Shown here one piece after another: positions 28,306-39,894 of a DNA stretch of 64,000 nucleotides (positions are counted from its first letter, which is position 1; every line of letters starts with the position of its first letter). Both the position numbers and the translations under genes were made by a program. Source of the DNA: Agarophyton chilense (lineage: Eukaryota > Rhodophyta > Florideophyceae > Gracilariales > Gracilariaceae); NCBI GenBank assembly GCA_030374765.1, contig JARGXX010000026.1:372001-436000 (forward strand), written 5' to 3'. Under the pieces are notes generated by a model. That model had not been told where the DNA came from. It saw nothing but the letters and a program-made list of their open reading frames with translations, and did not search any database.

Positions 28306-28597
28306 GGTTGATGTGTGCCACAATTTTGGTCACTAGATCATGGGGTGTGGGTTTCTCTAGGGGAACAATAAGGAGGCCGAGTATGTCATTGGGTACGCTG
28401 CTTAGTACTGCGGAGAGTATTTTGTTCTTCTTCGTGTTGTGTAGCTTGAGTTCCTCTGAGTCCTGTGGGAGTGGGGGGTTGCCCTTGAGTTGATCGGTGG
28501 CTTCGATGGTAGCGGCGTACGTGTCTACCGCCAGGTACCATGGCGCGTAGTTTGCCGTATCGAGAGTGGGGAGTTTATGTGTTTTGTCGGTGTCCAT
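28306..28597 (-). pseudogene. Copia-type gag N-terminal fragment
   Basis: From an ATG at 28597 the minus strand encodes KLPTLDTANYAPWYLAVDTY, then KNKILSAVLSSVPNDILGLL and PHDLVTKIVAHI, the pattern of Ty1/Copia Gag N-termini (a Leu-x-x-x-N-Y-x-x-W start followed by helical blocks). About 97 codons remain before the sequence changes to LINE at 28305. Upstream (28598-28860) may be the element's leader; no LTR or primer-binding site was identified. Confidence 0.7.
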
Positions 28598-30067
28598 GGT
28601 AGTGGAGGAGGTTTGGTGTGATGTTGCAGTTGTGGAGTGGGATGGTGGTGTGCTGTGGTGCTGAGTGGTGTCCTGTGGTGTGTGTGAGTCGTTGGCGGTG
28701 GTGAGTGCGTTGTTGTACAGGGTTTGGATATCGGGGTCTTGTCGGAGGTCGCGCCCGAGTCGGCGGGCGAGACGGAGGGTTGGTGGATCCGTTTTGAGGG
28801 GAAATGGGATGTTGGGGTTCAGGTTAGCGTGTGGGCCATAACCTGTGAGTGGAAGGCACAGACCGTTCTCTTTACTATGATCTCTTCGTCGTCTACTGCT
28901 TAAGTACGGTTGTTACTGTAATGCTGTTTGACAGTTTTAACACAGCTGAAGCCAAAACATCCCAGAAGACCTGCACAAAAGGGTTCTGCAAAGACGGTTG
29001 CTTGGGTTCTGTATGGTTCAGTGGCGGGTGTCACAGGCCGGCGCGCGAATTGTTCGCAAATCTCACGCCAAAATCCCCAATGGCGCCTCCTTCAGCGCTT
29101 ACCAAGCCTACCCACCGCGTATCTTTACGCCTAACTCCACTCATCCGCCCCCTTCGCCTACGTCACGCCAGCTTCTAACTCGGCATTACGCACGTTGGAC
29201 TGAAACGTCGCCGATAATCTGGCGCTACCCCTGGCGGTAGTGATTCTTCACGCCGAGCTATCCCCGTCTTTTGTCGTCTATTTCTAACTCGGCCTTTGCC
29301 ACCCGAGCGCCCCGTTCCCAATACGTTAACTTCAACTTCATATCCTGCTGCTTAATCGCCCTCATCCCCACCATCTCGGGCTTTTGACGTTGCCCGCACC
29401 TAAGAAACTGCCGACCTTGGATTGGGTGTGAGCGGTCGCAATTTTCCGTGTCAGACTTGCGGCAGTTATGGCAGGATTTTTATAAGCCATTTTGGTCAAA
29501 TTGAGTTGGCGAAGTCCATGTATAGTATTGGAATCATGAACATAACTCTCAAATTTCCCGGTGTGTTTGCCATTACTGCTCCAGGATTCTTTGCACGGAA
29601 CGCGCTGTGGAGGATTTGATCCAGATTTCAGGGCCTACGGCGAGAATGCGTGCAGCTCTACGTGCAACAAATGGAGCGAAGAAAGTTTGTACAGCCGAGA
29701 ACGGTTGTATTCCTACTCAGTCAAAGTAATTGCTCTATAGATTCTATATTCTTGCTGTGTTTAACGATATCGCGGATGATTCAATCGATCGTAAACAAAA
29801 AATACGGCCGAGAGAACTTACTCCATCTTTTCGCTCATTTCGGACAAAGATTTTTCTGCACTTGTCCCCTCACACAAGGAGACCCTTTTCTGGACAAGGA
29901 TTTCATTATGAATCTACACATGCGTGTCGGTTATTGGGATCGAATTGTTCCAGAGCATCCTCTCGAAAATGGTCGCCAAAGACGGATCTGCCTGCGTGCT
30001 AGGGATTGACGCTGACATGCGGTCCTTTACTTAAAATGAAAGCTTTTTGAAATGAGTCGAATTCAAC
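28598..30067. other. Intergenic region, no supported gene
   Basis: The first 260 bp may be Copia leader. 29030-29400 is C-rich on the plus strand. Overlapping short ORFs do not show family signatures. Confidence 0.45.
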
Positions 30068-30373
30068 ATGACAGAATATCAAAAGGGAACTGAGGTCAAT
30101 CGGTTTACTTCTGAGGACAACATGAAATTTCTGGAGTCAAGGTGGCGAAGGCCTTCTATTTACATCACAGCTATAGACAGCAGTAACGCATCAGGTGTGT
30201 TTTCAGTTGTGCCTTGTCATGTTTCGGCAAAGATCTCGATCCGCTTCGTTCCAGGCAAAAGTTCTGAGAAGCTCCTGTGTGCAGTGGAGCGCTTCTTGCA
30301 CACTCAGTTACAACAACAGAACTCATCGATCATACTCACAGTTTCCTATGAACATAAGGGATTGGTGACTTAA
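30068..30373 (+). pseudogene. Peptidase M20 (CNDP/metallodipeptidase-like) fragment
   Basis: 101 codons. WRRPSIYITAID, then SGVFSVVPCHVSAKISIRFVP and later KLLCAVERFLHTQ match the lid (dimerisation) domain of M20 dipeptidases, where W-x-x-P-S-x-x-x-G-I precedes an I-P-x-x-x-x-A-K-x-S-x-R-x-V-P strand. The catalytic zinc-binding parts are absent on both sides, so this is a fragment of a once longer gene. Confidence 0.6.
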
Positions 30374-30754
30374 AGATCTCTCCCGAGAGCATTTCAAAAT
30401 CGCCGCTCGAGGGATTAGGTTGGTGTGGGGAACTGAGTCACAATATGTATGCCAAAGGGGAAGTAGGCCTGTATTCTCCTTTCCCTCAAAGACATTCGAT
30501 GCTCCTGTAATACAGGTTCCACTTGGACAGTCTTGAGATGGGGTGTATCTCCCAAACGAGCGAATCAGAGACCTCAATCTATTTAGGGGAAGGGAAGGTT
30601 TTCAGAAGATCATTCACAAGTATGCCCAAACGAAGCAACAGATATCGAATCGAGGCATGGCATGGGACACTCCAATGGTTTAACAGCAGAAGCCTTCCAT
30701 CTACCGCTGTCTCTTGTCCTCAAGGACAGACTTAATGGATTCCATATCAAATCA

Positions 30755-31081
30755 TTACTCGCGAAGCTCCTTAACTGACGATACCAAATCTGGGTCCTTC
30801 TTTTGACTGTCAAATGTTTCTTTGGGATAGCTGCTGATGTGAATCTTTTCGGCTAACTCTTCAGCTTCGTCTGCAGTTGGACAAGTTTCGTAAACCCCAA
30901 TCCGGCCAAGAAGCTCCTCGATGTCATGATCCTTCGTAACGGCCATGTGAAACAGTGGCATCTTAGGATCTCGACGTGGAATGTAATTAGCTATCATTTC
31001 CACACCACCCGTTGTAGAAATCGGAAAAAGAACATTTCCAAACGGCAATGATACGGGGGTAAGAACATCTCCAACTTCCAA
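30755..31081 (-). pseudogene. Unrecognised coding relic, minus strand
   Basis: An open frame of 108 codons, open for some codons further upstream, with protein-like composition (DIEELLGRIGVYETCPTADE, then AEELAEKIHISS). The frame lacks a convincing ATG (TTG at 31081) and no family is recognised. It could be one exon of a gene or a relic like its neighbours. 30374-30754 shows nothing else. Confidence 0.35.
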
Positions 31082-31247
31082 GCATCCTGGTTTCGCCGCG
31101 TTTCCCTCTTCTTCAAGCTCATCAAGAAAGACCTGACCATCCGTTGCTTGTTACATAAAAACTACAAGCGGTACTGGAAGTGATACTAGCTTGCACCTCG
31201 AGGATCGTTGGTTCTTTTCTACCCATATGAAATGGTTACATCATCGG

Positions 31248-31937
31248 CTAGCCATGGTGTGTAACATTAGATGGAAAAGAACCAACGATTCTTCGATATC
31301 CATTACTAGTTTTATGAATCCGTATAAGAGTCCGTTTATCAGCACTAGTTGTCTTATATGTACACGAATGGTAGTACTGCGAGAATTCAGCGACAAGTTT
31401 CACAGTTTGTAGTTTGTGTAAGACCTCACTCTTCGACGGACATTCATTGCTATCAAGAGCGATGTGCTTCAAAATTTCCGGAGTATGTATGCTCACAAGC
31501 TTTTGAACCCCTCGTTCCTGGGATTTACGCAGCCTATAACGTTTCCTATCATTTCGACCATCTTTATCTCTATTTCTGGCTTTGTACTTGCGTACCTTTT
31601 CCCTGTTTTTCTCTAGAACAGAACGAGTTGATGAGTCACTCAATGCGCAAGATGAATCATTACATAGAGGCTGATATAAGTACAGTGCTTTCTCACTACG
31701 AGTAGTAGATGATGGAGCAGAGCCCTTCAAATGTCCAGTTCCTACTGAAATAGTGTGCTTAAGGGGCGGGGCTTTTTCGTAACGGAGTGAGATAATGGTT
31801 TCTGGCACAAGTGAACATATGATAGTTTCGATAAGCTGCGCATTAGGCACAACAGTATCCTCACGGCTATCAGAAGCCCAGCTTCGCAAAGATTGAGCAT
31901 CCCGTATCACATTAGCATTCAACAATTCTGATTCCAT
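31248..31937 (-). CDS. Hypothetical basic protein, 229 codons
   Basis: ATG at 31937. The middle is highly basic (REKVRKYKARNRDKDGRNDR then KRYRLRKSQERG), suggesting nucleic-acid binding or a nuclear location; it resembles a basic region without a clear leucine zipper. No family recognised. Neighbouring fragments are decayed, so this may also be a remnant, but the frame is intact. Confidence 0.4.
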   Translation of the reverse strand: MESELLNANVIRDAQSLRSWASDSREDTVVPNAQLIETIICSLVPETIISLRYEKAPPLKHTISVGTGHLKGSAPSSTTRSEKALYLYQPLCNDSSCALSDSSTRSVLEKNREKVRKYKARNRDKDGRNDRKRYRLRKSQERGVQKLVSIHTPEILKHIALDSNECPSKSEVLHKLQTVKLVAEFSQYYHSCTYKTTSADKRTLIRIHKTSNGYRRIVGSFPSNVTHHG

Positions 31938-32502
31938 AACAGTACTTTAGAACACTAACACAGTCTCATGAAACTCGCACAACGGTTTTTCAGAGAACCC
32001 TGGTGATGCAGACTACCAAGATCAACAGAAGGTAAGCTTCAAAGCTGCCCAATTTTGAAATCAGATATAGAGATCCAGATCATCAAATGAGTAGCTGCTA
32101 AAGGACAATGATTCGGTAGGCACCGCCTCAATCGAAGTGTTTGGTCCCAAGGAAGTAATATTACCTCTGTGCGGTCATTCACGCCGATGCGGAGTAGGGC
32201 TTCGTCTATTCGCTTTGTACTTTCCCGAAACGATAAGCATGGCATTTCAACCACGTGATAGTAACGTACGGAGTGAATGGGTGTGGATGGTTAAAACTTT
32301 CCTTAAACGTTAAGGGAAGATGTGACCATGCAGAAGCTAGAAACGAATCGCAAAATTCTTAACGCTCGTAGGGAAGACATATTCATATCATTTTGAGCCG
32401 GGAAGTATAGTGGGTTGATCAGTCGAATAGAGGTCAAGCATTTGCTTTAAGCAATCTTTGAAGATACCCCGCTGCGTTCTGGATTTATTTTGGACTTGGA
32501 TA
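31938..32502. other. Intergenic region with a short minus-strand open frame
   Basis: A 71-codon minus-strand frame (32039-32254) looks weakly protein-like but has no motif. Nothing else is supported. Confidence 0.35.
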
Positions 32503-33318
32503 TTAGCTTAGAGCATTCTTCACAATGTTATCCTCCATGTAAGAGTCCTGAATTTGCATTGAATTCATGCTCTGGTGACGCCTGTGTAGTGCTTCACTCT
32601 TTTTCCTGTTCTCATACTCTTCTTCAGCGAGATGGTGCTCTTTCGTTCTGCCAGCCTTCTCCGCCTCGATCATGGTTTTCTCCAGCTCCGAATTGGGGTG
32701 AGGATCGCAGCGGTGACTGTAGATTAAGAGCCCAATGTCGTAAAGAGTGAGCGTGGCCGCCTCACCCTTCTGCAGCGGCATGGTAGCCACCTTGAGAGCG
32801 TGCAGGGACCCAGACCTGAGCTTTCCATCAAGCTCATCGTCCAAGATGCGAAACTCCGACTCTGCGTCAAGACACTAAATGTAAGCATTCACACTGTTGG
32901 AGAGCGGCTCGCGAATCATTTTCAAATCCATCTAAATGGGCCATGGCACAGAATGCACAACATCCGGAAGAATGTAGCCATTGTTAATGGGTACGAGTTC
33001 GTAGCGCCTGTTCGGCGACCTCGATCGTTTGACAAGCACGTTGCCTCCGTAGCGATCTTGATTGAGTGTCCAAACGTCAAGCACAGAAATGAGATGAACT
33101 TGGTCTCGATCAAAGAACTCCCGCCCATAGTCATCGGCATCGCCGACATTCTCCGTGTACACTTGGAAAGCGCCGATCTTGGGGGCGCAAATGACAGCCA
33201 TCCTGGAGCTGTTCCTTGGCGGTGGAGTTGCCTTCGGCCAGAAATTGGTCAGTATGCGGGGGTGAATCAGCGCCATCCGGCGAGAAGGAATGTCGCAAGG
33301 AACGGTTATCAAATTCAT
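32503..33318 (-). pseudogene. PI3/PI4-kinase-like (PI4K-gamma type) relic
   Basis: Two minus-strand frames (33318-32932 and 32844-32503) separated by a stop and shift together resemble the C-terminal lobe of plant-type PI4K-gamma kinases: LDVWTLNQDRYGGNVLVK corresponds to the catalytic loop (normally N-x-D-R-H-x-G-N), YELVPINNGYILPD to the I-D-H-G metal-binding motif, then LTLYDIGLLIYSH to the end helices. The IDHG-like motif reads INNG and the loop His is Tyr, so key catalytic residues are lost. Family assignment is by remembered motif pattern. Confidence 0.55.
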
Positions 33319-33559
33319 CCTTGTGCGGAATGTCGGACCACATGGCCAGCGCGGTTTGTGGCACGCGCGCTAGCGGGTTGTCAGCGCTAGGGCGGGGGGG
33401 GCGTGGTGATCGTGGGTGAAAAACAAATTGTGGGAGCAGCGAGGAGGCTGGACATTTGGGGAGCGCGTGGCTGTTGGGTGTTTTAGACGTTCGTAGAGAA
33501 CCGAGGGCGTACGCAGTGATACTGGGCATCTGTCTACTTTTGAAACGGCTGCACGCGCG

Positions 33560-33895
33560 TGCGGCCACCACCTCCCCAAAATCTTTACATGGAGCGATCA
33601 TGAAATCATTGATACACCACCATTTGGCATCAGATTGCTTCCCATCGACTTTGGCCGCTTTCTCTTCGCGTTTGTTTCCCTTTTCAACGTATGCCCGAGG
33701 CACTCGAATGTAGCCAACGAGATGTATTGCTGTATTCTTGGCGCTATTTTCATCGTTTTCATTCATGGCTTCAACATCTTGGAAGGTTGGTGGTATTTGC
33801 GCAATAACAAACGATAAGTCATATTCAGCCATGAGATCTTCAGTATCACAAAAAGTTCCTGCGGCAGCATCATATCCTGAAGAGCGCTCTTCCAC
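33560..33895 (-). pseudogene. PAN2-like (UCH-fold) fragment
   Basis: About 110 codons on the minus strand read YDLSFVIAQI, then IHLVGYIRVP and WWCINDFMIAPCKDFGEVV. This resembles the end of the pseudo-ubiquitin-hydrolase domain of PAN2 (Y-x-L-x-x-V-V-x-x-I, H-L-V-x-x-I-x-V, W-x-x-F-N-D-F-L-V-x-P), the scaffold subunit of the PAN2-PAN3 poly(A) deadenylase. No exonuclease domain follows; the same frame runs into DNA related to the PI4K-like relic, and TGA codons close the upstream side. Confidence 0.5.
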
Positions 33896-34455
33896 TCAAG
33901 CTCAAGAGAAAGAGTTGAACTCACTCCCAGGAAAAGGTATGATGAAGCGAATGGGTGTGAATGGTCACATCTTCCCTTAAACTCAAAAAGTTCATGAAAA
34001 ATCGCGAAACCATTTTTCAAACCTCCTGCTCAAATGAAATTCTGCTTTTTCATTATGTCGCGTAACCCCACTTTCAAGAGTAGGAACGTTTTGACGAATT
34101 CTCGAATTTTCGATCATCATCTCCGCGATGCTGCCCATCTGCGCGGTTAATAATGGAAGCACTCTTTTCTTAAAGCTCTCTCAATGAGACTTCCACAACC
34201 ACCTCACACCGCGACTCTCTCGTATCGGCCGTCAATGCCGCTATGCGCGCACACTCCGCCAACACCGGCATTTTGCTGTGCGGTGCAGATTTGCTAGGCT
34301 TCCATCTTACACAGCGCAGTCCGGCCCCTCACACTGACAGAATGGCGAGCGAAGTGCCTGGTAATGGTGTATACTACGAAACCTTCATCCTGTGACAAAG
34401 ATCAAGCGATATTGGGATCTCTGTTAAGCTTAAGAGCGCCCGGGCTTCATCATGA

Positions 34456-34953
34456 ATGACTACTCTCAGTTTCAATGATTCCAAAGGTAATATATCTATG
34501 TCGAGTACCGTCAGTCATAGTCCAGCACAGGAGACACCTGGCGCGGAAGACGAAAAGGTACACGAAATAGGCAGTCTACGAACGACACTTGGTATGACTC
34601 GTAGTGCCAGCAAATGGTATAAATACAGCCTTAACCTTGCCAGTCCTACGGAAGAAGCACTTCGCCAAAAGTCGACTTTAATGTCATTGATGCGCCTTTG
34701 CAACGACGTGAAGGAACTCAACAAGCATATCGAAGAAAATGGATCGCAGCACAGCGCTCTCCAAAAGACGTTTATGTTGGCCTCCCAGCGCTGCGAAATG
34801 TCACGCTTTGTTGATGTATGGGAAATCAGAATCATAACGGGTGCTGCACCTCTTTCGATGGATCAAACCCGAAGCAATGATACTCCAAGGGATCAACTCC
34901 AGGCCTTTCAGTCATTATTTTTGACTTGGGGTACTCCACTTGCAGAGAAATAA
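34456..34953 (+). CDS. Hypothetical protein, 165 codons
   Basis: ATG start, polar, with a likely helical middle (LMRLCNDVKELNKHIEENG). No signal peptide, membrane segment or known family. 33896-34455 holds only weak ORFs. Confidence 0.35.
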   Translation: MTTLSFNDSKGNISMSSTVSHSPAQETPGAEDEKVHEIGSLRTTLGMTRSASKWYKYSLNLASPTEEALRQKSTLMSLMRLCNDVKELNKHIEENGSQHSALQKTFMLASQRCEMSRFVDVWEIRIITGAAPLSMDQTRSNDTPRDQLQAFQSLFLTWGTPLAEK

Positions 34954-36526
34954 ATTGCAGAGGACGTCATCATACTGGAAAATGAATTTGATGGGGTTGA
35001 AATTCTCACTTCGTGTATTCCTGCTCGTTTCATTCAGCAAAGAAGTCATTTGAAAGCAATGAAATATGATCTATATCCTTCAACTGCGAAGAGGAAACTG
35101 AGTTGCGAAACACAGCAACAAGACTTGTGTGATCCGAGTTCTGTTCGCGTACAGAAAACGTCTGTAATTGTACAGAATCATTCTCTGAGAGGTTCATAGA
35201 TCCTGCTTCACACCACAAACGTTCCAGACCTTCAATCGTAAAGAAGATGAAAGGATCTGAACCAAATTTGGAATCATGTTTTAGTGGAAAACACATCAAC
35301 GATAGACGATCTTTAGGAAAGCGATTGGAACTCCTCTTCTTCCGTGAGCAAGCCTACGCTTAAAAGAGAGCGGTTGAGGCCTATGGAGAAATGTGTAAGT
35401 TTCTCACCAATTACGGAATGGCATTGTTCGAAGGACGCGTAGAAAAATGATTGGGATTACTCTAGGAATATAGAAAACATACGTCAAACAAAGAAGGTTG
35501 CCGGTCATGACCGACGCACTGGGACAGATATATTTAGACATGTGTGGTGAGCAAAAAGATAGTAGGTGTTCAACAAGAGTCAGTCATCATTCGAAGAAGA
35601 AGTACTCAGAAGATCTGAAATATTCACATGTAGAGCATGCACGCTCACCTCATTGAAACTTGTGTTCAACTATGAAGACACCTCCGATCGAAACGTCTGA
35701 AGACGTCTAACCTTGGCCAACGACGATCTTCAATTTATCGTTCCAGGCCGTAAGAGACATATTGAAAGGCTGTAACCAGTTCCTGAAAGACCGTGGTCTG
35801 TCTTCTGTGTCTACCGCATCTCTAGATAACGAGGAACCCCGGCTTGTTCGCAGCTTCGGTCAAAGACAAATTCACATAAGCTTATCACCAGCTATTATCT
35901 CAATTGAAGTCCTCCATACACTTTCAGGAATTATGGTGATGAAGAAACAAATCTGCGGTCAGGGATGGAGACAAGTTAGAAAGAGAAGCGCACGTGAAGT
36001 TGACATGCGATGCAGCAGATGGAAAGCTTTAGTTTCAGTATCGCGATACCTAGGTCGTAGTTGTAATTGGTTTTGGCCCGACTGTTCGGCGCAGGTAGAT
36101 ATGATGCGCGTTTGGAATCTTAACAGAACGCTTGAACCAGCCTTCCCGAATTGAATAGTGTTATGAACAAAAGAGGATTCTCTGCGGAAAAGAAGGCGGG
36201 CGAAAACAAGTTGCAGGTCGCCTTTGCTGGATCCCATGGTCGATCGTCATCGTATCCTTCGATTTTGCAACAAATGGAACTAGATGTGTTGTCCGGCTCA
36301 GATGAAAAGGAGGAGAAAAACAGAGTTCTAGGCATCTACAGGTAATCGAGCTCATTCAATGCATTGACCACGCTATGCACCGTCTTCAACCGCGCCAGCA
36401 GGACGTTGAGCGTAGTTCTCCACCATTTTCGTTTGGCTTCCCAAAACGCCATCCACGAATGACGCTAACTGCATCTGCTGCACTGAGACGGCCTCTACCG
36501 TGCAGATCACATCGGCGTTCGGAACC
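34954..36526. other. Region of small ORFs without recognisable genes
   Basis: A 130-codon plus frame (35762-36154) and several minus frames lack family motifs. A minus-strand frame at 36373-36720 with a hydrophobic N-terminus also overlaps here but starts with GTG and is unrecognised. Confidence 0.35.
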
Positions 36527-37033
36527 ATGGACAGCTTTCCAAAGTGCGCTGTCATGACGGGCCCGTCGTCGACAGACACGCGTCTTGGCATGGAGCTAAT
36601 GGCGTGCAGCAAGGTTAAGATGAAGAGACACGCCGCTGCACCCTGCAGCGCGCACATAAGCGTTAAGAACACGCTGAGCGCCGAATGCACGATGAAGACG
36701 CTGACAAGCAGTGAAAACACGCCCTCCCGAAGCTTCTTTCAAATACCCAAGCTAGTTCATTTTTACAGTAGCTCGTGTTATGAACGATGTCCGCTCATTC
36801 ATAACCTGCGTCTTGGTGTTGAATGCAGCGTTTCAAGTGATCATGAAAAGAACGAGAACGAGAATTTCCAATCATGTCCGATATGTCTTGGGGGTTCGGA
36901 TACGCTTTTAGTTCTAGCCGTTTTTACATGCGTACACATCTTCTGTGGCGAATGTAGAGTGGGCATGATTAAGAATAAGAATTTGAGTTCAATGCGCAAA
37001 AGAAGGAAGGCGAAGAAGTGCAAGTCATACTAA
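36527..37033 (+). pseudogene. RING-finger fragment
   Basis: 168 codons from the first in-frame ATG. The recognisable part is near the C-terminus: CPICLGGSDTLLVLAVFTC, then VHIFCGECRVG, i.e. C-x2-C...C-x-H-x2-C-x2-C, missing the final Cys pair of a C3HC4 RING. The first 100 residues show no domain. Known role of the fold: E3 ubiquitin ligase activity. It looks like a truncated piece rather than a whole gene. Confidence 0.5.
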
Positions 37034-37180
37034 ATAGAAGGAAGAGATCTTTCATAGCCAATCGTTCGGGACGGACGGGCAGTTTGCATGATGCAGTTTC
37101 AGTGACGGGAAACAGTTTGCAGTTTTCCATTCCTGTAATTTTCTGCTTTTTTCGCGAAAACTAAGCGGCGTGATATTCTA

Positions 37181-39703
37181 ATGGTCCGCCGTAGTTGGCT
37201 CCGGAACTCATTCCACCGGTACCGTTGGGAATATCGAATGACGCCGAAGAGACCTTTAGCGTCAGGTACACCGGATTTGTGCAGAGATCGCAAGTCCCAG
37301 CGCCGTGACTCTGAGAGGGAAAGGGGTGGCGCCGGCGGTGGTATAGAAGACCCGCCGAGAAGCGGGCTAAGGTATGTGAGAGACGCAAGGCGGCGCGGCA
37401 ATGGGGGTTGTTCGGAGAAAACGGTAAGGGAGGAGATTTACGCGATTCCGAACATCAACTATGGCAAGAAAGCGACAAGAAGACGAAACGTGGGCGTTGA
37501 GGAGGTGCACGCAATGCAGATCGGAAACCCCAAAGCTGTGAGCGTTGGTACGGTGCAAGAAAGACGTGGAGGTGTTCGGAACGCAATAACTTCTAGAACT
37601 CGCGGTGATGGCGTAAAAGAGGTAAGGAAAGCTACTGACCCGCTTGAGAAAGAGAGTACGGTCTTTGAGACATGTGCAGATGCAATGATTTAGGAGATTG
37701 AGGATGAAATAATAGGAAAAGGTGAGAAAGAACGGGAAGAGTAGTCGAAAAACGGCGCGAACGACTCAGCACGGCGATAGGAGCCACAGGTATTACGAAA
37801 AAGATATTCGACGGGAAGGATAGCAACATCTCACCGTACCATACGAAAGGAAACAGGGGTTACAGGTGATATCGAGAGGGGTATTGGAGCCTGGACCAGA
37901 CGCGCGGCTGACCGCGCAGGGATCACATGTACTACGGAAGATGACCAGGATGTGACACACGTCCGATTAGAAGAGAGGGTTGAGTACGAAGCCAGGGTCG
38001 CGAGGAATTATTCGCAACGCGAGGAAACCGCTGTAGAAGTAGAGCTCACAAGTGAATCTTCGGGAAGACGAGAAACACGTCTAGAAATAAAAGCACGGCG
38101 AACAAGAGGAGTCGAATACGAGAATGTAGAAGCAGATGGAAGGGAAGAAGGGCTCGTGCTGTGGGAAAGCGTTTTGGAAGTGCATCTGGTGGAGAAAAGG
38201 GGTTGACGGTAGAAGTAGATCGGAGACTCTAAATGGCATACGTGTGAGAAGAACGAGAATAGTATAGGTTATGGCAGCGAGTACTGCGATGGGTGACCAA
38301 GGGAGAGTTGAAAGCGCAAGAGGACGATGTGTTGCAGAGAACGAGGAATATGGTGAAGAGGCTTTGGAGGAGGATGTCAGTATGTTACCACGTGGTGCTT
38401 TGGTTCAGAAAGTAAATGCTTTGAAGGGAAAGTTGAGTAATGTGAAGGATGATTATTTAAGTGTGGTGGTGAGTCTGAAGTTGACGAAGAAGGAGGTGGA
38501 TCGCTTGAGGGGGGAGGTACGTGGACAGATCGTGTTGGTGGACAGGTTGAGCAAATCGTTGAACACTCTGAAAAGGGGAGGGAAAGAGCGTGGATCAGGG
38601 GAGATGGCGAAGGGACGTAAGTATGACATTGGAGTACAGGAGAGCTTCTATGGGTTTGCAAGATATGTCTATGATAGGATTCTACATTATGCGAAGCTGG
38701 AGACGTCGGAGCTCTGCTTGAAATCCAAGGTGGTGCCAAGGAATTGGATGAATCGAACTGAGACAGTGGGTGCACAAAAAGAAGAGAGTATTTTTTGTGG
38801 TAGGACCAAACGAGATAGTACCAAAATGCCCGTTTCAAATGGCGACAGAGATGAGGGCGTGCACACCATCATTTCAAGGGGAAAGCGATCCGTTGCTGGA
38901 AATATGTTATGGGAACGGAGGTAGAAGAGAAACGGTGGGAGTCCATAACGACTGCGGGGAGAAAAATGGAGTGCGTTGAGGAGGTGAGTGAGGACATGTG
39001 TTTAAGACAACGGATGAGACAGACGCTGAGTGATGTTGTAGGGGTACGAAAGCAGGATGCACGTGACCGACTGTTTGCGCTGCTCAGTTATGACTTGATT
39101 GCGCGGTGTGTGAAGTTGCAGGAGTACACGTAGCTCGAAATGGTATTGAAGAAGCAGATAAAAGAGGAGCGAGATAAGTTTTGGATGGTGAATGAGGATG
39201 AATCGAGAAAGCTATCGGCATAGCGCATGCACCGGATTGAAGATCTGCTATATTTGGGGTCGAGGGCTCTTTCGAGGTTCCAAAGATTTGATTTTGAAGA
39301 TTTTTAATGTAAGAATGGAGTTGCAGTGGAAAAGCTGGAGGAGTTTATGGGGTACGACGTTAGGATGGAAAAGTATGGGGAGATTCAGTATATGGATGGG
39401 ACGGTGATGCATCTCCCAAGACTGGATGCGTAAATCGCTTGCGTTCTGGCGGCGATGGAAAAGGAGGTTGAACGCGGGGGCCAGAGGCAATTATTGTTGT
39501 CTACGTTATACGGTAATTATTTCCCGCTTGCAGTGGAGGGGATTTTGGGGGTGGTTTCGGACGTAGTGAGGGAGAGGAATGGTGTGGAGTTTGAGCACTA
39601 TGGGTTTCTTGCGGGGATGGGAGAAGGGTGGCAGGAAACTCAGAGAGGGCTGCGACGGTGGGAATTTGGATGCCTTCATCTCAAAAGAGCTACCTTGAAG
39701 TGA
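37181..39703 (+). pseudogene. Decayed purine-rich coding region, unknown family
   Basis: Consecutive plus-strand frames read as protein but shift or stop several times: 37181-37693 (Arg-rich), 37952-38206 (Glu/Arg-rich), 38271-38924 (coiled coil around VDRLRGEVRGQIVLVDRLSK), then continuing in other frames with VFFVVGPNEIVP, RLFALLSYDLIARCVKLQEY, YDVRMEKYGEIQYMDGTV and YGNYFPLAVEGILGVV. The coding strand is strongly G/A-rich. The pattern suggests one or two decayed genes, perhaps of a mobile element, but no hallmark domain is recognised. Confidence 0.4.
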
Positions 39704-39894
39704 AAGAGCAATTCTTTCGTGGATAACTTGACGAAAACTCTTGGTGCTGTACTGGATTGCTAGAGTGGAGCCTGCAAACCGGAAGAGTCGTATTTTAATC
39801 TTTTGCAGAGAGTGAGTGGGAGCGAAGTGGAGAAGCCAATCAGAAAAGAAGTGGGAACGGTGGGTGCAACAAAAAAAGTAGTAGGAAACGTGAA

